NCBI RefSeq assembly: GCF_001411555.2
Contig: NC_049903.1
Location: forward strand, 30,359,083-30,423,082
Direction: 5' to 3'
Origin: Juglans regia
Lineage: Eukaryota; Streptophyta; Magnoliopsida; Fagales; Juglandaceae
DNA length: 64,000 nt
This document shows, piece by piece, positions 21,852 to 34,525 of this stretch. The notes under the pieces were generated by a model. It saw only the letters and a list, made by a program, of their open reading frames with translations, did not search any database and was not told the origin of the DNA. A program made the position numbers and the translations under genes. The first letter of the stretch is position 1. Each line of letters starts with the position of its first letter.

Positions 21852-22987
21852 GTTACCTTGATTTTTACTGGGACCTTACGAGATGGTTGAGCCTCCGCTC
21901 CTTTAGTAGTGCTGCAGGTTCCTTCATTTTGAGGTTTTTCCACAGATATAGCTGCACTAAGAAAACATTTTTTATGGGGGAGAGGGGGATGAAACATCTC
22001 ATTAGATAAATCCTTTCTTTTCTTCGTAGTCTAGTAGGATGGGTTGATGAGTGGGGATGGAATGGTAATGGGAGGTCATATGTTTCTTGTTGAGGGAATG
22101 AAAATTGGGAGAGAAACATTTCCTTAGGGGATATCTGGGTGAGGGGCCTAGTGGGCTTGGGTTGGGCTTAACTGAAATGTGTTAAATGTTATACAAGCCT
22201 TGCCCGAGGGACTGATCAGAAGAGAGAGGTTATGATTGGGCTTGGTAAATTCGGGTGGCCCATTCTTAGACTGGAGCTAAGCAATGATTTGTTTAAAGAA
22301 GAAAGGATTGGGCTTAGGCCCTTCAAAGTGGCCTTCTTTGATAGAAGCGTTTGGCAGATCAAGGGAGGTCCTTTCTAAGATGTCATGGTAAGGGTCTTAA
22401 TTAGAGATGGACCCAGATGAGAATTTGGGTTTGGCAGGTTAGATTGATGAGGAGGTACTTTTGTTCCTAAGAGGGACACTTGGAATGAGGAGGGACTACC
22501 TTCTTGTGTCAGAAATGCTGGTATAACAGAGACCTAATTGTTGAAGGCAACAGGTTGGCTGCTCTCAATTAATGGTACATTCAAAATTGTTTGGAGACTT
22601 TGATCTCTGCCACATGGTGGAGATGAGGGTTTGCCTGGGCCATTTGCTCCTGCTTCTAAGGGTTAACTCACAGCTTGATGAACAATGTCATCGTGTAGAT
22701 TTGACTTGCTACTGCTAGTTGCTCCAGAGAATAATTGTTTGATACAAAATTCTTTCTTTTTGTTGCCTTCCGAGTTGATGATGACAACTTTACCTTTTTC
22801 AAGATGTTCTACCTAGACATTTTTCATAAATGCTTCAATGGCCCTTGAACGCACCTGCGGCCGGGGGGGGGGGGATTTGTTGAACTTATTCAGTCTGTGG
22901 AACTAATTGGGGTTGTTCTCTCAGAGGTTCCTTAGGTCGCACCATGCGTCTTGGATCCTGAAGGTCTACACGCATCCATGGATCGAA

Positions 22988-23687
22988 CTAAGGCTCCTCT
23001 ACAGTGCTAATATAGATAGGACATGCCTGCTGGAGATGACCTAATCTTCCAAAACCATAGCAAAACTCTGATAAACGCTCATATTTGAAGCTAACTTTAG
23101 CAGGGCTTTTGTTGATTCTGGGCAAAGTGAATCCCTCATAAAGGGGTTTATCTGTATTTATCTCCACCCGAATTCTTAAAAACTGTGTAACACACATATT
23201 TGGTAGAAAAGATGGATCAATGTCGATTAAATGTCCTAGGACTCGGCCTATTTTCTCAGCATTGTCTTCTGTCATCATTTCTAGGGTAATCCATAGATAT
23301 GGATCCAGAAAGTAGAGTGTGAAAGATCTATTTCCTGGAGACTAAGACTTGGAGGCCATTCCTTTAGTACCATGTGATAGCCTTTAAAATTCAAGGGCCT
23401 TTGGTGGAAAACTCTATTTTTTTCTAGAGGGGATGGAAAAGTGAAGAGGAAGGTATTGGTTCCTAGGTCTTCAATAGTGAGTCCAGGTACAAGCTTCAAA
23501 CTGCCCTTATAGTAGAGTGGAAAGTATGTTTGTTTAGAGCTTTTTTAGTGGAGACAAACTTACTAACAACAACATGATTTGAGATCTTTGCAGTAGTTTC
23601 AGATGCTGGGACCAAGATGATGTCATCTCATGTTAAAGCTTTCGTTTGTTCAATGAGTATATCTATATTCGCCTTGTTTTTTGACAT
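22988..23687 (-). pseudogene. LINE ORF1: DUF4283 and zinc-knuckle protein, broken
   Basis: ORF1 opens at an ATG at 23687 (MSKNKANIDILIEQTKA) and soon meets a stop. In later frames it gives TIEDLGTNTFLFTFPSPLEK, then FKGYHMVLKEWPPSLSLQEI with a following FWIHIYGLP. It continues with MMTEDNAEKIGRVLGHLIDI and FCYGFGRLGHLQQACPI. The first blocks match the DUF4283 pattern (F-x-F, V-L-K-E-W, F-W-I-x-I-x-G-L-P), and CYGFGRLGHLQQAC is a degenerate CCHC zinc knuckle with the first Cys and the His visible. The product would bind the LINE RNA. Frameshifts and stops show that it is inactive. Confidence 0.75.
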
Positions 23688-23893
23688 GGTTGGAGGAAAG
23701 CGGGTGAGAGGAAAAAATAGAGGAAATGTAGGTGGAAGATGCTAGATAAGAACGGAATGAAGGGGAGGCTAGGGATTGGTTAGGTGGAGTTCATGAGGTT
23801 AAGGGGCGATTAGGTGGGGATCATAAGGACGAAGACTACAAGGAGGAGAGAAGGAACTCATCTTCAAAGAGAGAGAGCAGATTCAAGAATCTT

Positions 23894-24580
23894 ACTTTAC
23901 AAGCAACTTTTATAATATTTATTTTTATCCCTTTTTTTTTTAGAAAATCTTAAAAACGGATGCGGTGTAAATAAGATCTTGACACCATCCAATAGGAGGT
24001 CAAGACATCATTTTATAATTATTTTCCTATGTACCGAGAAGTATGAGATTTTCTCTCATTTCAAAATTGTCTATTTCCCCATCTCTTTTCATCCTCCGAA
24101 AATCTTCACTGTAAATTTTGAACACATAATCGATTTGTGGTCAATAGGACGAAATCAATGACCTCCACATCCAGAAATGTAGAGCCCTTCATAGATTTAT
24201 TTTTATTTATTCTTCTCTCTCTAAAAAAAGGGTCAAATAACCCAAAAACAAGTGAAGAGATTCTAAGGTGATTCAAAAGTTGTACACTCATCAATGGACA
24301 AAGATAAGATTGGTAAAAAAAAGCTGAAGCTCTAATATCAGAATTTTAAAGAAGCTTATGCGACAATACTCATTCCTCTCTGGTCTTTGGCGACTGAAAG
24401 TGATGATTCTACCCATAATTTGAAAATGGAAAAAGGAAAATACTATAAACACAAAGGAATCTCACAATGGAATTCCACCCTGATGTGGCACATTGCTCTC
24501 TCCCCTATTTTTTTTCTCTTCCTTTCTCCCCCTCCACCCTTGCCCTTTCTCCGTACCAGCAATAGTGGTTGAGGACCACC
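23894..24580. other. Intergenic, no gene seen
   Basis: AT-rich sequence without a recognised gene. The short open frames show no family resemblance. Confidence 0.35.
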
Positions 24581-24659
24581 TCAGGGTGGGCACCACGGCG
24601 TGGAGCTCACAGCAGCTCGCCATGCATGTTGGTACACATTTTGCACATTGTGTGCATGG

Positions 24660-24985
24660 TCGACTGCTGCGCAGCCCCCTCTAGGTACTCAGGGTGATCG
24701 GGATCTAAGCCGAAGGCTTGCCTGGCGGACGGTCACCGTCCTTTGGCATATGTAGTGGTAATGAACCACCCTGGGAGGGAGAAAGAGAGAGAGAGAAAGG
24801 GACAGACACTGTGTAAGTGGTTGACCGCTACGTGGCCACTGCTAGGTGGTCGAGGTGGTTAGGATCTGAGTTGACGACTTGCATGGTCGATGGTCGCCGT
24901 CCTTTGACCATCTGTGGTGGTCGGGAACCACCCCTGGAGGGAGAAAGAGAGAGGAAAAGGGGAAGGAGGGGAGAGGCACGGGGAA
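24660..24985 (+). repeat. Imperfect tandem duplication, GC-rich
   Basis: The series GATCGGGATCTAAGCCGA, GGTCACCGTCCTTTGGC, GTAGTGGTAATGAACCACCC and GGGAGGGAGAAAGAGAGAG at 24695-24800 recurs in changed form at 24855-24965 (TTAGGATCTGAGTTGACGA, GGTCGCCGTCCTTTGAC, TGTGGTGGTCGGGAACCACC, TGGAGGGAGAAAGAGAGAG). The block is followed by a purine-rich run to about 25040. The open frames over it are by-products of the composition. Confidence 0.6.
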
Positions 24986-25049
24986 AAAGAGAGAAAACAA
25001 AAAAAAAATGAAAAAAAGAAAGAAAGAAAGAAAGGAGACGTGTGCCACA

Positions 25050-27855
25050 TTAGTGTGTGAGATCCCTTTGTATCTCTAGCAGTCCTATTTTTTTTTTCTT
25101 CTTGTAGTTTTCTGGAATGATACTGCTACTTATATCCCTGAGGCCACTTACCAATACATATAGATATTGGACAAAATATGTAGGTACACACACACACACA
25201 CGCACGGACGGATCCTATATGAGAACACATGCTTAACTTCATTGTATCAATGTATCTATAGTACTATACATCATATCATGTACCAGACTCCATAAAGTGT
25301 GTCAAAATATACAAGACATTATGATAAGTGTTCTTCAGTCAACCATGGTGCAAGCTATATATATATAAAACAACTTTTATACAATCATTTAGAATGCTTT
25401 GTTCAATGCTGCTTAACATATGGTCAAAAATCTTTGTTTGTCTTGGCTACTTCAGCTTTTCTTCTTCATCAAATTAGATCTCAAGTTCCATTTTGCTACA
25501 TCCATAAGTTTTCACAATGTTATGTAAACATGACCATGCAATATTTTGGGAATGAAACTCTAGTAACAACAGCCATATATACTCATGTTTAACTTAAATC
25601 CTGTACATAATATGTGCAGCGTGACTATCCCTATCAACACTCAAATCTTTATATGCATGATGGAATGACACTTTTAACATATTTGTATGTGTGTGTGTGT
25701 GTGTGTGTGTGTCCACTTCGTGCTGCCACTACCACAATAGATGACCCTACATCATCCACCACTAAGATGTCCAACACCAACATAAAAACATGAAAAGTAG
25801 CTTATAAACATGGGAAAATAAATAATCAACACAACAACAACAAATACACACGTATTTCTGTATTTTGCAAGTTTACGTGTTAACACAAGTGTGGCAACAC
25901 AACAATCAATATTTTCTTGTTTGGAGAATTAGTTTGTTAGGAAAACATGCATGCGCTGATAACTCATCCCCATTCTAGCCAGAATAAAAAAATTATTCCA
26001 CCAACCATTGAGATCAAACATTTAGTTGACCCGCACTCCTGACCTTCCAAGTTTCCAACCACCCAATCATCACTTCAAAAACTTACTCCCAAGTTGTCTT
26101 CCTTTAGTTTCCAAAAGGGCTGCCACCTTTGCCTCTCAAAATATATTTAAACAAAAAAAATCCACACAAAATTTTTACTCAACAACCTGAGTCTCTCTTG
26201 GAGACTCTCCCTGGGATTGTTACTATGACATAGAGTAGGTCATAAATTTTTTGAATTCAGCTTGCTTCTGTAATAGATCCTGCACATTTGACTTTAGATC
26301 CTCAAGCTGGGCCAAAACTTTGCGAGAAAAACGTATAGATGGAGTTTTCCCATTTGCTGTTTAGAATCCATAGATATTGGGGAGTCAGTTATCCATTTTG
26401 CAATTCACTTCATAAAACATAAATGCACAACTTGTATGACTTTGGTTAAAAGCATGATTAGAAGTTGTTGTCATGAACTGTGAATGAACATTTAGCCAGT
26501 GTAAACAGAGGTATTGTCCCATCTCAAAATGAAAAACACATCCTCTAGAGCACCAATAGAAACATAATTTTCTATAAATAAAAAAAAAAAAAAACCATTC
26601 ATATCCCTATGATGTTGTGGCTATAAAGAAACTATATACATTTCCCTTATTTTAGAATTAAACAGAGTCTATGAGAATTTAATCAAACAAATGGCATGCG
26701 GTATCTCCCAAATCCGTTAGAAACACACAAAGGATGTAAATTTAAGCATTTCACAGCAGTGATGTATTTATTATAAGGAGTAGTTCCTAACCAATGTAAT
26801 GTTAAAGTCAAAAATTACATTTTCCAAACTATTATATGAACATGCCCAATCATCTTGTAGTCATATAAGCAAGAAATACAATAATTCAAAAAGGCCAATA
26901 TAGAACAGAGAATGCAAATACGAAAGTTATGTAAGTTTTTGTTCTCTTTGCAATGCATGAGAATTGATAATTAACTGATGCATTGAATTAGAAAATTAAA
27001 TGGACAAATGCTCCAAAACTAGTAATACGTTATCAGACAAAAAATCATAGTACATAACATTATTGGTGGGTAGGTTACGGCCAGAATATTAGAGCACAGA
27101 AAATAATCTTTTGATGTTAGATTGAAGTGGGTTATACCTTGAATGGAGTAGCAGGGCAATGGTTGTGCACCAAAAAAACAAGTTGAAAGCTGCGGAGGTT
27201 GATGTGCAAATACCTACCACTTGTGAGCAAAACATGGGTTTAATGGAGATCGGGTCAGAATAAGAGAGAAATTGTCCATGTGAATATTACGACTTCCTCT
27301 GAACAATGTGTATAAAAAAGGAAGGAGCTTGGAACCCACTTGACATCCCTCAACGAAATTAGGTTTCACTGAATTTGGGAGAAAATTGGAGAATTGCCAA
27401 TACGGGGTTGTTAAATGGATATTCTATTGCGGCAATAAAGTGGACACAAAAAGTAAATTGTCCGTCGCAATCCCATGAAAATTTTTTTGTGACTGAGTGG
27501 AATCACTGCTTAACATATGAAAGTTGGCGGCTTTATCTGCGGCGACATGTATAAGCCACAAATAAAGAAAAAATCATCGTAGAGGAAATTTACACTATTC
27601 GCATTACAATATATGACCATTTGCGACATTTTTAACTTAGCCACAACAAAAGTTGTTAAGCAACAATTTGTGCGACGCCGGAAAAGAATTGGCCGCAAAA
27701 GGCCGTTTATGTTATAGCAACATGCATATCCTTCGATCCACAAGAATAGGATATCTTATTTGAGAAGTTAATGACTCTTAATTTGGCAGTTAAGGTTGAA
27801 GCGAATTCAAGATAGAAAAAAACCTATTCTAAAGCTTGCTTATTAACATATAAAA
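25050..27855. other. Intergenic region with microsatellites
   Basis: No gene is recognised. A (CA)n run at about 25190-25201 and a (GT)n run at about 25687-25713 are present. From about 27420 to 27720 the words TGCGGCAATAAAG, GCGGCGACATGTATAAGCC, TTTGCGACATTT and TTGGCCGCAAAAGGCC suggest a decayed non-autonomous DNA transposon, without definable ends. Confidence 0.4.
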
Positions 27856-27857
27856 TA

Positions 27858-28037
27858 TATGAGAAGTGCTACAGTCACAAAAAAATTTTATAAAAATAAA
27901 TTTACAAATTGATATGAGTTCATATATTACATTAGATCTACTTTACAATAAGAATAGTTTTATAATCTGACGTATCACATCAAATTCATATCAATTTATG
28001 GATTTACTTTTATAATATATCTTTATGGCCAAAACAT
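27858..28037. repeat. MITE-like repeat, family B, best copy
   Basis: This copy starts GAGAAGTGCTACAGTCACAA and ends CCAAAACATTTCTC, whose reverse complement GAGAAATGTTTTGG repeats the start imperfectly, so the ends are inverted. Inside, AAATAAATTTACAAATTGAT and its mirror TTATGGATTTACTTTTATAA frame the shared core ATTAGATCTACTTTACAATA. Related copies lie near 8190, 17975, 34370, 38876, 39015 and 40265. None has coding capacity. Confidence 0.65.
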
Positions 28038-28830
28038 TTCTCAAAATACATTATTAATCCTAAAAATACATATATCTCTTGTATAAACATGTATTCCTCG
28101 TTAATAGGATCTCCCCTCATCTCACAAGAAAAGGATCTACTACTCCTAAACTCAACGGCACCTAATTTGGAGCTTAAGGCTTAAGCAAATTTAGGATAAA
28201 AAGATCTATCACAAGTATTTTATTAACTCAAAAAATGCATTATATGTAGAAACTTTTCACCTATTTAGCATAAAAAAAAAAATTGTATTTTATTTTTATT
28301 TTTATTTTTTGTAATTATAATAACAAACATAGAGATGCAACTATTGTAAAATTTTTACACAATTATTCAATAAAATATTAATTTATTTGGATTTTGTTTG
28401 ATTCGGTTTATGAATTAAAAATAATAAAATATTAGATAATTAAGGTTTTGAATGAAAAAAACTAATAAAATATCAGATAATTAAGAAATTAAAATAGATT
28501 GCTCAACAAAATACCAAATAGTGGGGACACTAATCAATCATCTAATAACTATTTTAATGTACTAATCCCAACTTTAAAAACCAAAATCAGTACGAGAATA
28601 GCGTCTCCCTCCCCCTACTGCGCTTTATTAAGTAACCAAAAAGACCGACCATAAAAGGATGAAGCACCAACGCCACTACCTCCACTGTCCTTCCGCTCTT
28701 TTCTCGCTCACCATCTTTCGTTTCCAATTTCTGAGCCCATTCCCAATCTCCAGCCCTTTATTCTTCACTGCCGTTGGATTTGAAGGCTCCGGTTTGCTTC
28801 CTTTTTGGAGTTAGTTTGAGTTTCATCAGC
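28038..28830. other. Upstream region of the U-box gene
   Basis: AT-rich to about 28560, then a CT-rich leader (CCTCCACTGTCCTTCCGCTC) before the start codon. The window from about 28600 to 28830 is the likely promoter and 5' UTR; no sure TATA box was chosen. Confidence 0.4.
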
Positions 28831-29397
28831 ATGGACAACGAGGAAAAATCTTTGGTGCTCCGGAAGCTAATCGACGTTACCAACGAGATCTCTGAGATAT
28901 CGGAATTCAAATGCGTGATCAGGAAGCAGTGTTCTGACCTCGGCAGGAGGTTGAGGCTGTTGACGCCTCTGTTCGAGGAATTGGGAGAGACCGAGGAGAG
29001 AGTCTCGGAGGAGGCAGTCAGAGCTCTGGCTATATTAAAGGATGCTCTGGAGAAAGCCAAGGATTTGCTTCAATTTGGTAGCCGAGGCAGCAAGATTTAC
29101 ATGGCGCGTAATTTCTTCTTCTTCTTCTTCTTCTTTTCTCTCTCTCTCTCGTCTCGCAAACAGCACTCTTTATTTTTCAAATTATCTATTTGGTTGGTGA
29201 GAAAAAGTGACCGAAAACTGCAATTTTTAATTATACTATTTTTCTCTATTGGGACCCAAGAGGAAAACAAAGAAAGCCCGCGGCTTTTCTTTTTCCAAAT
29301 GTAACTTTGGTTGGGGTACTTGATTTCATCGACATGCCCATTAAGTAGATTATGTGTTTGTATCCCGAGATGCGGGTGTGAAGCTCTGCGATTGACT

Positions 29398-29442
<45 letters not shown>

Positions 29443-29864
29443 CTTCATCAATATAGACACTGGTTTGCAACTTTCATGGAATGGTTTTCTATCCTTGCAG
29501 GTACTGAAGGGAAAGCAAATCAAGTCTCAATTTGAGGAACTTATAGTTCACTTTGAACAAGCCTTGGGTGATGTTTCCTACCACGATTTTGACATTTCAG
29601 TTGAAGTTAAAGAGCAGGTGAAGTTTACATTTGAACTTTTTTTGTTGCTGGACAAGAAGAGCTTGCCTTGGTTTAATTCGTCCACACAGAATGTCCGCTT
29701 CTATGCATCCTAGTTTTATAGAAAAATGACAACTAGTGTTTCCAATAGGATGAAGAAACCATGTTTTCTTGTCATGGAAACTGTAGTCAGGATTTTATCT
29801 TCTTTTTTTTTTTTTTTTTAGTTAGCAAAGACATAAGCGAATTTTGCAAGCACTGATTTGTTTG

Positions 29865-29911
<47 letters not shown>

Positions 29912-32900
29912 CTTCCATATTATTAAAACCCAAATCGTTCAAAGTAACCTACAAATGACACTTATCCAGTCAAGTGGTTGGATTACACACCGATACATAA
30001 TAGAGTACAACACCCTCTGAAATTCCCTACACAACCACAATTAGATAGACACCCAGAAACAATACAGTTGCAGCACAATTGGTAGAAGCACACCTACCAA
30101 GCGAATACAACTGGTACCAAAGTAATTTGCACAAGCTCAAGATGCAATGTAGCAGAACAACTCGCTCAACGATTCAAATGCAATTTGCACAGATACAAAA
30201 TCCACTTGGTTTCGTACCTTATGAAACCAACTTGACCTCTTAGATGGTTTAGAGAAAATAGAAACCCAAACTTCAAACAAAAAGCTTTCCTTCAAATAAA
30301 TTTCTCAATCTCCCAGTGTTGTGGTAACTTGTATCAGGGTCTCTCACCATACTGAGGCATACACACGAAAAATAGCTTTTTGCCAAAGTAGTTTCATCTA
30401 TACACATCAAAATCATTAACAACACAGAGGCCACAAAAATAAGTTAATCTCGAAAAGACAGATCTTTCTTACAGTCCTCTTAGACAAGAGTCAAAACCAC
30501 AAATCCATTGCTGTGAATCTTCCACAAAAACAAAAAAATGTCTAAAAAATAAAGCCATGAAGCACACAGACCTAAAACATGGATTTGAGACCATCGAAAG
30601 ACCCATTGTTGGAGAAAGAGGCCTCTCCTCAAATCTGCACATGGCTCATTCAAAGTTGGAGAAAGGACACATCTCCCAATGGATGCCACATCACAAAAAA
30701 GTCTGCAGCAGTTTACCTCCACTGTGCTGACTTGGAGCCCAAAATGGGGTCTTTTTAGTTTAGAGAGTCAGCATATGGCCCAAAATGGGATCTTTATCAA
30801 GCACCAATTCTCTCGTGTTTTAGCTTAACAAATGTGCAGTCATGTCTAATGGTGTTTTATTTGTGTTTTATCAGTTTTTTTAATGTTAACGTTCATTATT
30901 CAAATGTGCTATTTTCAGGTTGAGCTTGTGCATACTCAATTTAAAAGAGCCAAGGAACGGATTGATGCACCTGACTTGGAGCTGTACGAGGAACTTCTAT
31001 CCATCTATGACAAGAGCAATGATATAGATACTGATGCGGGGGCTCTACGTATATTATGCGAGAAGCTCAAGTTTATGGAAGTTGAAGACATCAAGGAAGA
31101 ATCACTAGCTCTACAGCAGATGGTTGGTTTCCATGATGAAGGCGTAGATGATACTGTAAAGAAGATGTCTATGCTGCTGAAAAAATTTGAACATTATCTG
31201 CAGACAGAATATTGCAACATTAGTCCATCTTCCAGTAATAATAATTCTGCACGTTGCAGTGACCAGGAATGCACTGAGAAGTGTTCCCAATCACCAGTTG
31301 TACCAGAAGATTTTCGTTGCCCAATATCACTGGAGTTGATGAAAGATCCTGTCATCATTTCCACAGGGCAGGTTTGTAATTAAAATAAAGATTTGAGTAA
31401 TTTATGTTGGTTCCTTGTTCTATTCTTTTGTTGTGTTGGAAAGGTTTTTCTTTATATATTTTCTTGTGGGAAAAATTCTAATATGAAGCCAGTGAGTGTA
31501 AATGTTAAACTTCTCTATCCAGTGACTTGTGCTCAATGTGTTTTTTTTAACAAATAATTATAAATTCTCATTTCTGCCTGCCCATTTTTTATTACAAAGT
31601 TCTGGAGTTTGATTTTTTGATCGTGCTGATTTTACTTATAAACTTCTCACGAAGCACTTTCTGTTTTTGAAGACTTATGAACGAGCTTGCATTAAGAAAT
31701 GGCTTGAAGCAGGACATGGAACATGTCCAAAGACACAGCAGATCATTTCCAATTCCATCCTTACCCCCAACTATGTTTTATCTAGCGTAATATCCACATG
31801 GTGTGAGGTGAATGGGATGGAACCCCCTAAACGATCAGGCAATTCACACCAAGGTAGGGTTGCGTATGCTGGTTCAATTGAAATTGTGGAGCTTGAAGCT
31901 CTCCTGAGCAAGCTAACCTCTGACAATATCGAGGACCAGAAGACTGCTGCAGGTGAGCGTTCCAAAAGTTGACCATCATGGGCTTTCCCTCTGAATTTCT
32001 AAGATGGAAGATATGGTTTACTCTTATCTGTAACTTTTGCTAACACGTGCCTCCCTTTCTTTTGAAATGTTCCTGTCTTTATGTCTCTGCCTTTGAAATA
32101 TTTGATTTTATCCAGCAATGACTTAAAAATATGAATAGGTAAACGTTTGAGCAAGTGCTCTTGATTGTAGTAAAAGATATAAATAAATCTGCCATTCATT
32201 TTATATGTAATTTTCAGAGGAAGTTCTATATGTAGTTACTGCACATGGTAGAATAGAATGAAGAAAAGGAGAACCAATCAAGTGAACCTTGTTATCCTAC
32301 ACGTGTTTAGGCAGTAAATAACCCGTGAATTACAACAGGTTTTGGCTCGTCAGTCACCTATATATATATATATATATTGTTTCTTTTGCAATAGTGCAAA
32401 AGTAACGTTCATCGGCAGGTCACCACTTCCAGTGTTCTATCATTCTCTCTTTGTTAAACACAAGTTTCATAGAGAGCAAGATTTTTCTTCGTCAGACTTC
32501 CTTTTATCCAGGACTCATGGACGATCGCTTCTAATTCCTCACTGAGGTCTCTGAAAGCTTTCATAGTTTGATAAATTACATTTTATATAACAAGTTCTAA
32601 ACTTGTTGCAGGCAAGCTCCGTCTTCTTGCCAAGCACAATGGTGATAACCGTGTGTTGATAGCTGAGGCTGGTGCCATACCCCTCCTTGTTGGCCTCCTA
32701 TATGTACCTGACATTCGCACCCAAGAGCATGCAGTTACTGCTCTATTGAACCTATCTATTTGTGAGGATAACAAGGGTAGCATAATATCTTCTGAGGCCA
32801 TTCCCGGAATCCTCCATGTGCTCAAGAATGGGAGTATGGAGGCACGAGAGAATGCAGCAGCCACTTTTTTTAGCTTGTCTATGGTGGATGAGTACAAAGT

Positions 32901-33480
32901 GGCTATTGGTGCATCTGGAGCAATCCCGGCACTGGTAACACTTCTAAGTGAAGGTAGCCAGAGGGGGAAGGTAGATGCAGCATCAGCGCTTTTCAATTTG
33001 TGCATATATCAAGGGAACAAGGGGCGGGCAGTCAGGGCCGGTGTTGCACCCATGCTGATGACACTACTTACAGAATCTGGTGGTGAAATGGTGGATGAGG
33101 CATTGGCCATGATGGCACTACTGGCTGGTAACCCTGATGGAAAAGTCGCCATTGGAGCTTTGAATGCTGTGTCAACTTTGGTGATGCTAGTCGAGAATGG
33201 ATCTCCTAAAAATAGAGAGAATGCAGCTGCAGTGCTGGTGCACCTTTGTGCTGGAGATCCTCAGCATCTCTCAGAGGCTAAGGCACTTGGTGTGATTACT
33301 CCCCTTGTGGACCTGGCAACAAATGGTACAGAGAGGGGCAAGCGGAAGGCTGTTCAATTGATTGATATTATAGGTAGATCTGGAGAGCATCATGAACAAA
33401 CTCAGATGCAAGCCAGTGCCCATCCTCTGGCTCAGCCATCATATCAGCAATCTGTTGCAAATGGCACAGATGATATCTAA
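28831..33480 (+). CDS. Plant U-box/ARM-repeat E3 ubiquitin ligase, PUB13/PUB14 type
   Basis: Five exons are inferred: 28831-29103, 29501-29617, 30919-31371, 31673-31952 and 32612-33480, giving 663 residues (about 660 in PUB13). It would transfer ubiquitin from an E2 to target proteins in the cytoplasm. The N-terminal UND helical region (about 1-250, [20 protein letters not shown]) is followed by a U-box (about 260-333: [20 protein letters not shown] in exon 3, [20 protein letters not shown] in exon 4). Armadillo repeats fill about 375-640 ([30 protein letters not shown] and similar). Exon 4 ends in phase 1 and joins exon 5 as G-GC (Gly). The first intron would begin GC rather than GT, since no in-frame GT donor joins exon 1 to exon 2. 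Introns 1 and 2 hold long (TA)n runs. PUB13 and PUB14 relatives limit immune signalling and cell death; that role is inferred here. Confidence 0.92.
29104..29500 (+). other. Putative GC-AG intron of the U-box gene
   Basis: Exon 1 must end in phase 0 after ATTTACATG (29103), because exon 2 starts GTACTGAAGGG at 29501 after TTGCAG. The next bases are GCGCGT, a GC donor. The only nearby GT (29108) would leave exon 2 out of frame. The intron contains a 40-bp (TA)n tract at 29401-29440. Confidence 0.55.
29618..30918 (+). other. Long intron 2 of the U-box gene
   Basis: A 1.3-kb intron with GT and AG ends. It contains a T tract (29802-29819) and (TA)n at 29866-29907. From about 29930 to 30760 lies sequence of different texture (CACAACCACAATTAGATAGA, then GGCCACAAAAATAAG) that may be an old insertion. 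No family could be named. Confidence 0.5.
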
Positions 33481-34367
33481 GGTTTTAATTTCCATTTTGT
33501 TTCATGTCAAGCATATTATTGTTCATTATTTTCTTCTTTAAGGGAAAGTCAGTCAACTGGCATTATAATGTGGTTATTTATGTTAGGTAGTCGATAGGTG
33601 TAGTAAAGAGTTTTTTTTTTGGAATGTGTAAGGTTGACGTCAGATATAATTGCCTATTAATGCAACTCTGCTAATGAACTTGAAACTTCTGCAGTGGAAC
33701 AAAATCTATAATGGAAAGTATATTTGCCTACATATTTTTTTTGGAGTCTGCATTCATACGTTTCCTTGTACCATATTATATGCATCTGAATCCCAACCTG
33801 GCCCATTGGCTCTCAGTCTGTATGCAAAATTGATCTGTTCATATGGCTACAGTCGCTGCTTTCTCTAAATTCAACTATTAACTTTTCTTCTTTTTTGTTT
33901 TGTTTTGTTTTGTTTAGGCAGTAAGGCAAAGATAAGAAATAGAAGGGAAGGATAGTGAGATTCTGAAGAAAAAGGCAAAACTGATTGTGTCATTACATTT
34001 AAGGCGGTGCCAATTGTTTGAGAGTAGTGCTAATCAGTGTCAATTGGAAAAGAGAGAATTGCCAATACATTGAGGGTGGAATATTATGTGGTTGTCACTC
34101 CAACATGGCCCAAAAAAAAATCATGTGGTGAAGAGAGGCCTTTGTCTATTCCTTAAAGGTCTCATTTTTATCCAACTTTTTTTTTTCTTTTTCAACTACA
34201 CAGCAGCTAGCCCTTTCGCCAAAAGAGAAATTTCCAGGAAATTTCGAATCGACTCTCATGAGTCTTCTCTTTGGAGAATCAAGTTGGATTTGCAAGATGT
34301 TTGAATGGGCCTCTCACAAGTCTCATTGCAGGCTGTAGGATATTGGACCATGGATGCGAGTGTCTTG

Positions 34368-34525
34368 AAAGAAAAATATTTTAGCCACAAATTAATTACA
34401 TAAAAATAAACTTATAAATTAACGTAACTCGATATATTACATCAAATTGTAAAGTTATTTTTATTAAAAAATAGATCTAACAGATTCTATGAAATTTTAT
34501 GAGTTTATTTTATATAATCTCTTTG
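34368..34525. repeat. MITE-like repeat, family B copy
   Basis: Shared blocks are AAAAATAAACTTATAAATTA, ATATTACATCAAATTGTAAA, ATAGATCTAACAGATTCTAT and ATGAGTTTATTTTATATAAT. Confidence 0.55.

Larger units (their letters stand above)
18608..23882 (-). mobile_element. Full-length L1-type LINE with 11-bp target-site duplication
   Basis: TCAAGAATCTT occurs at 18597-18607 and again at 23883-23893, exactly framing a 5275-bp minus-strand element. Its 3' end next to the lower duplication is an A-rich tail, seen as T-rich 18608-18624. In order on the minus strand it carries a leader, an ORF1 with a DUF4283-like domain and zinc knuckle, an AP-type endonuclease start, reverse transcriptase and a terminal RNase H, the usual plant L1 layout. 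Several stops and frameshifts break both ORFs, so it is no longer autonomous. A 106-bp tandem duplication lies inside (21640-21851). Confidence 0.88.

Noticed and set aside
24842..25079. Ser/Phe/Pro-rich and Lys/Glu-rich frames on both strands
   Set aside because: They are generated by the purine-rich (GA/AAAG) tract following the tandem duplication.
29866..29907. Long (TA)n tracts in introns and the 35-43 kb region as regulatory elements
   Set aside because: They are ordinary plant microsatellites; nothing in the sequence links them to a function.
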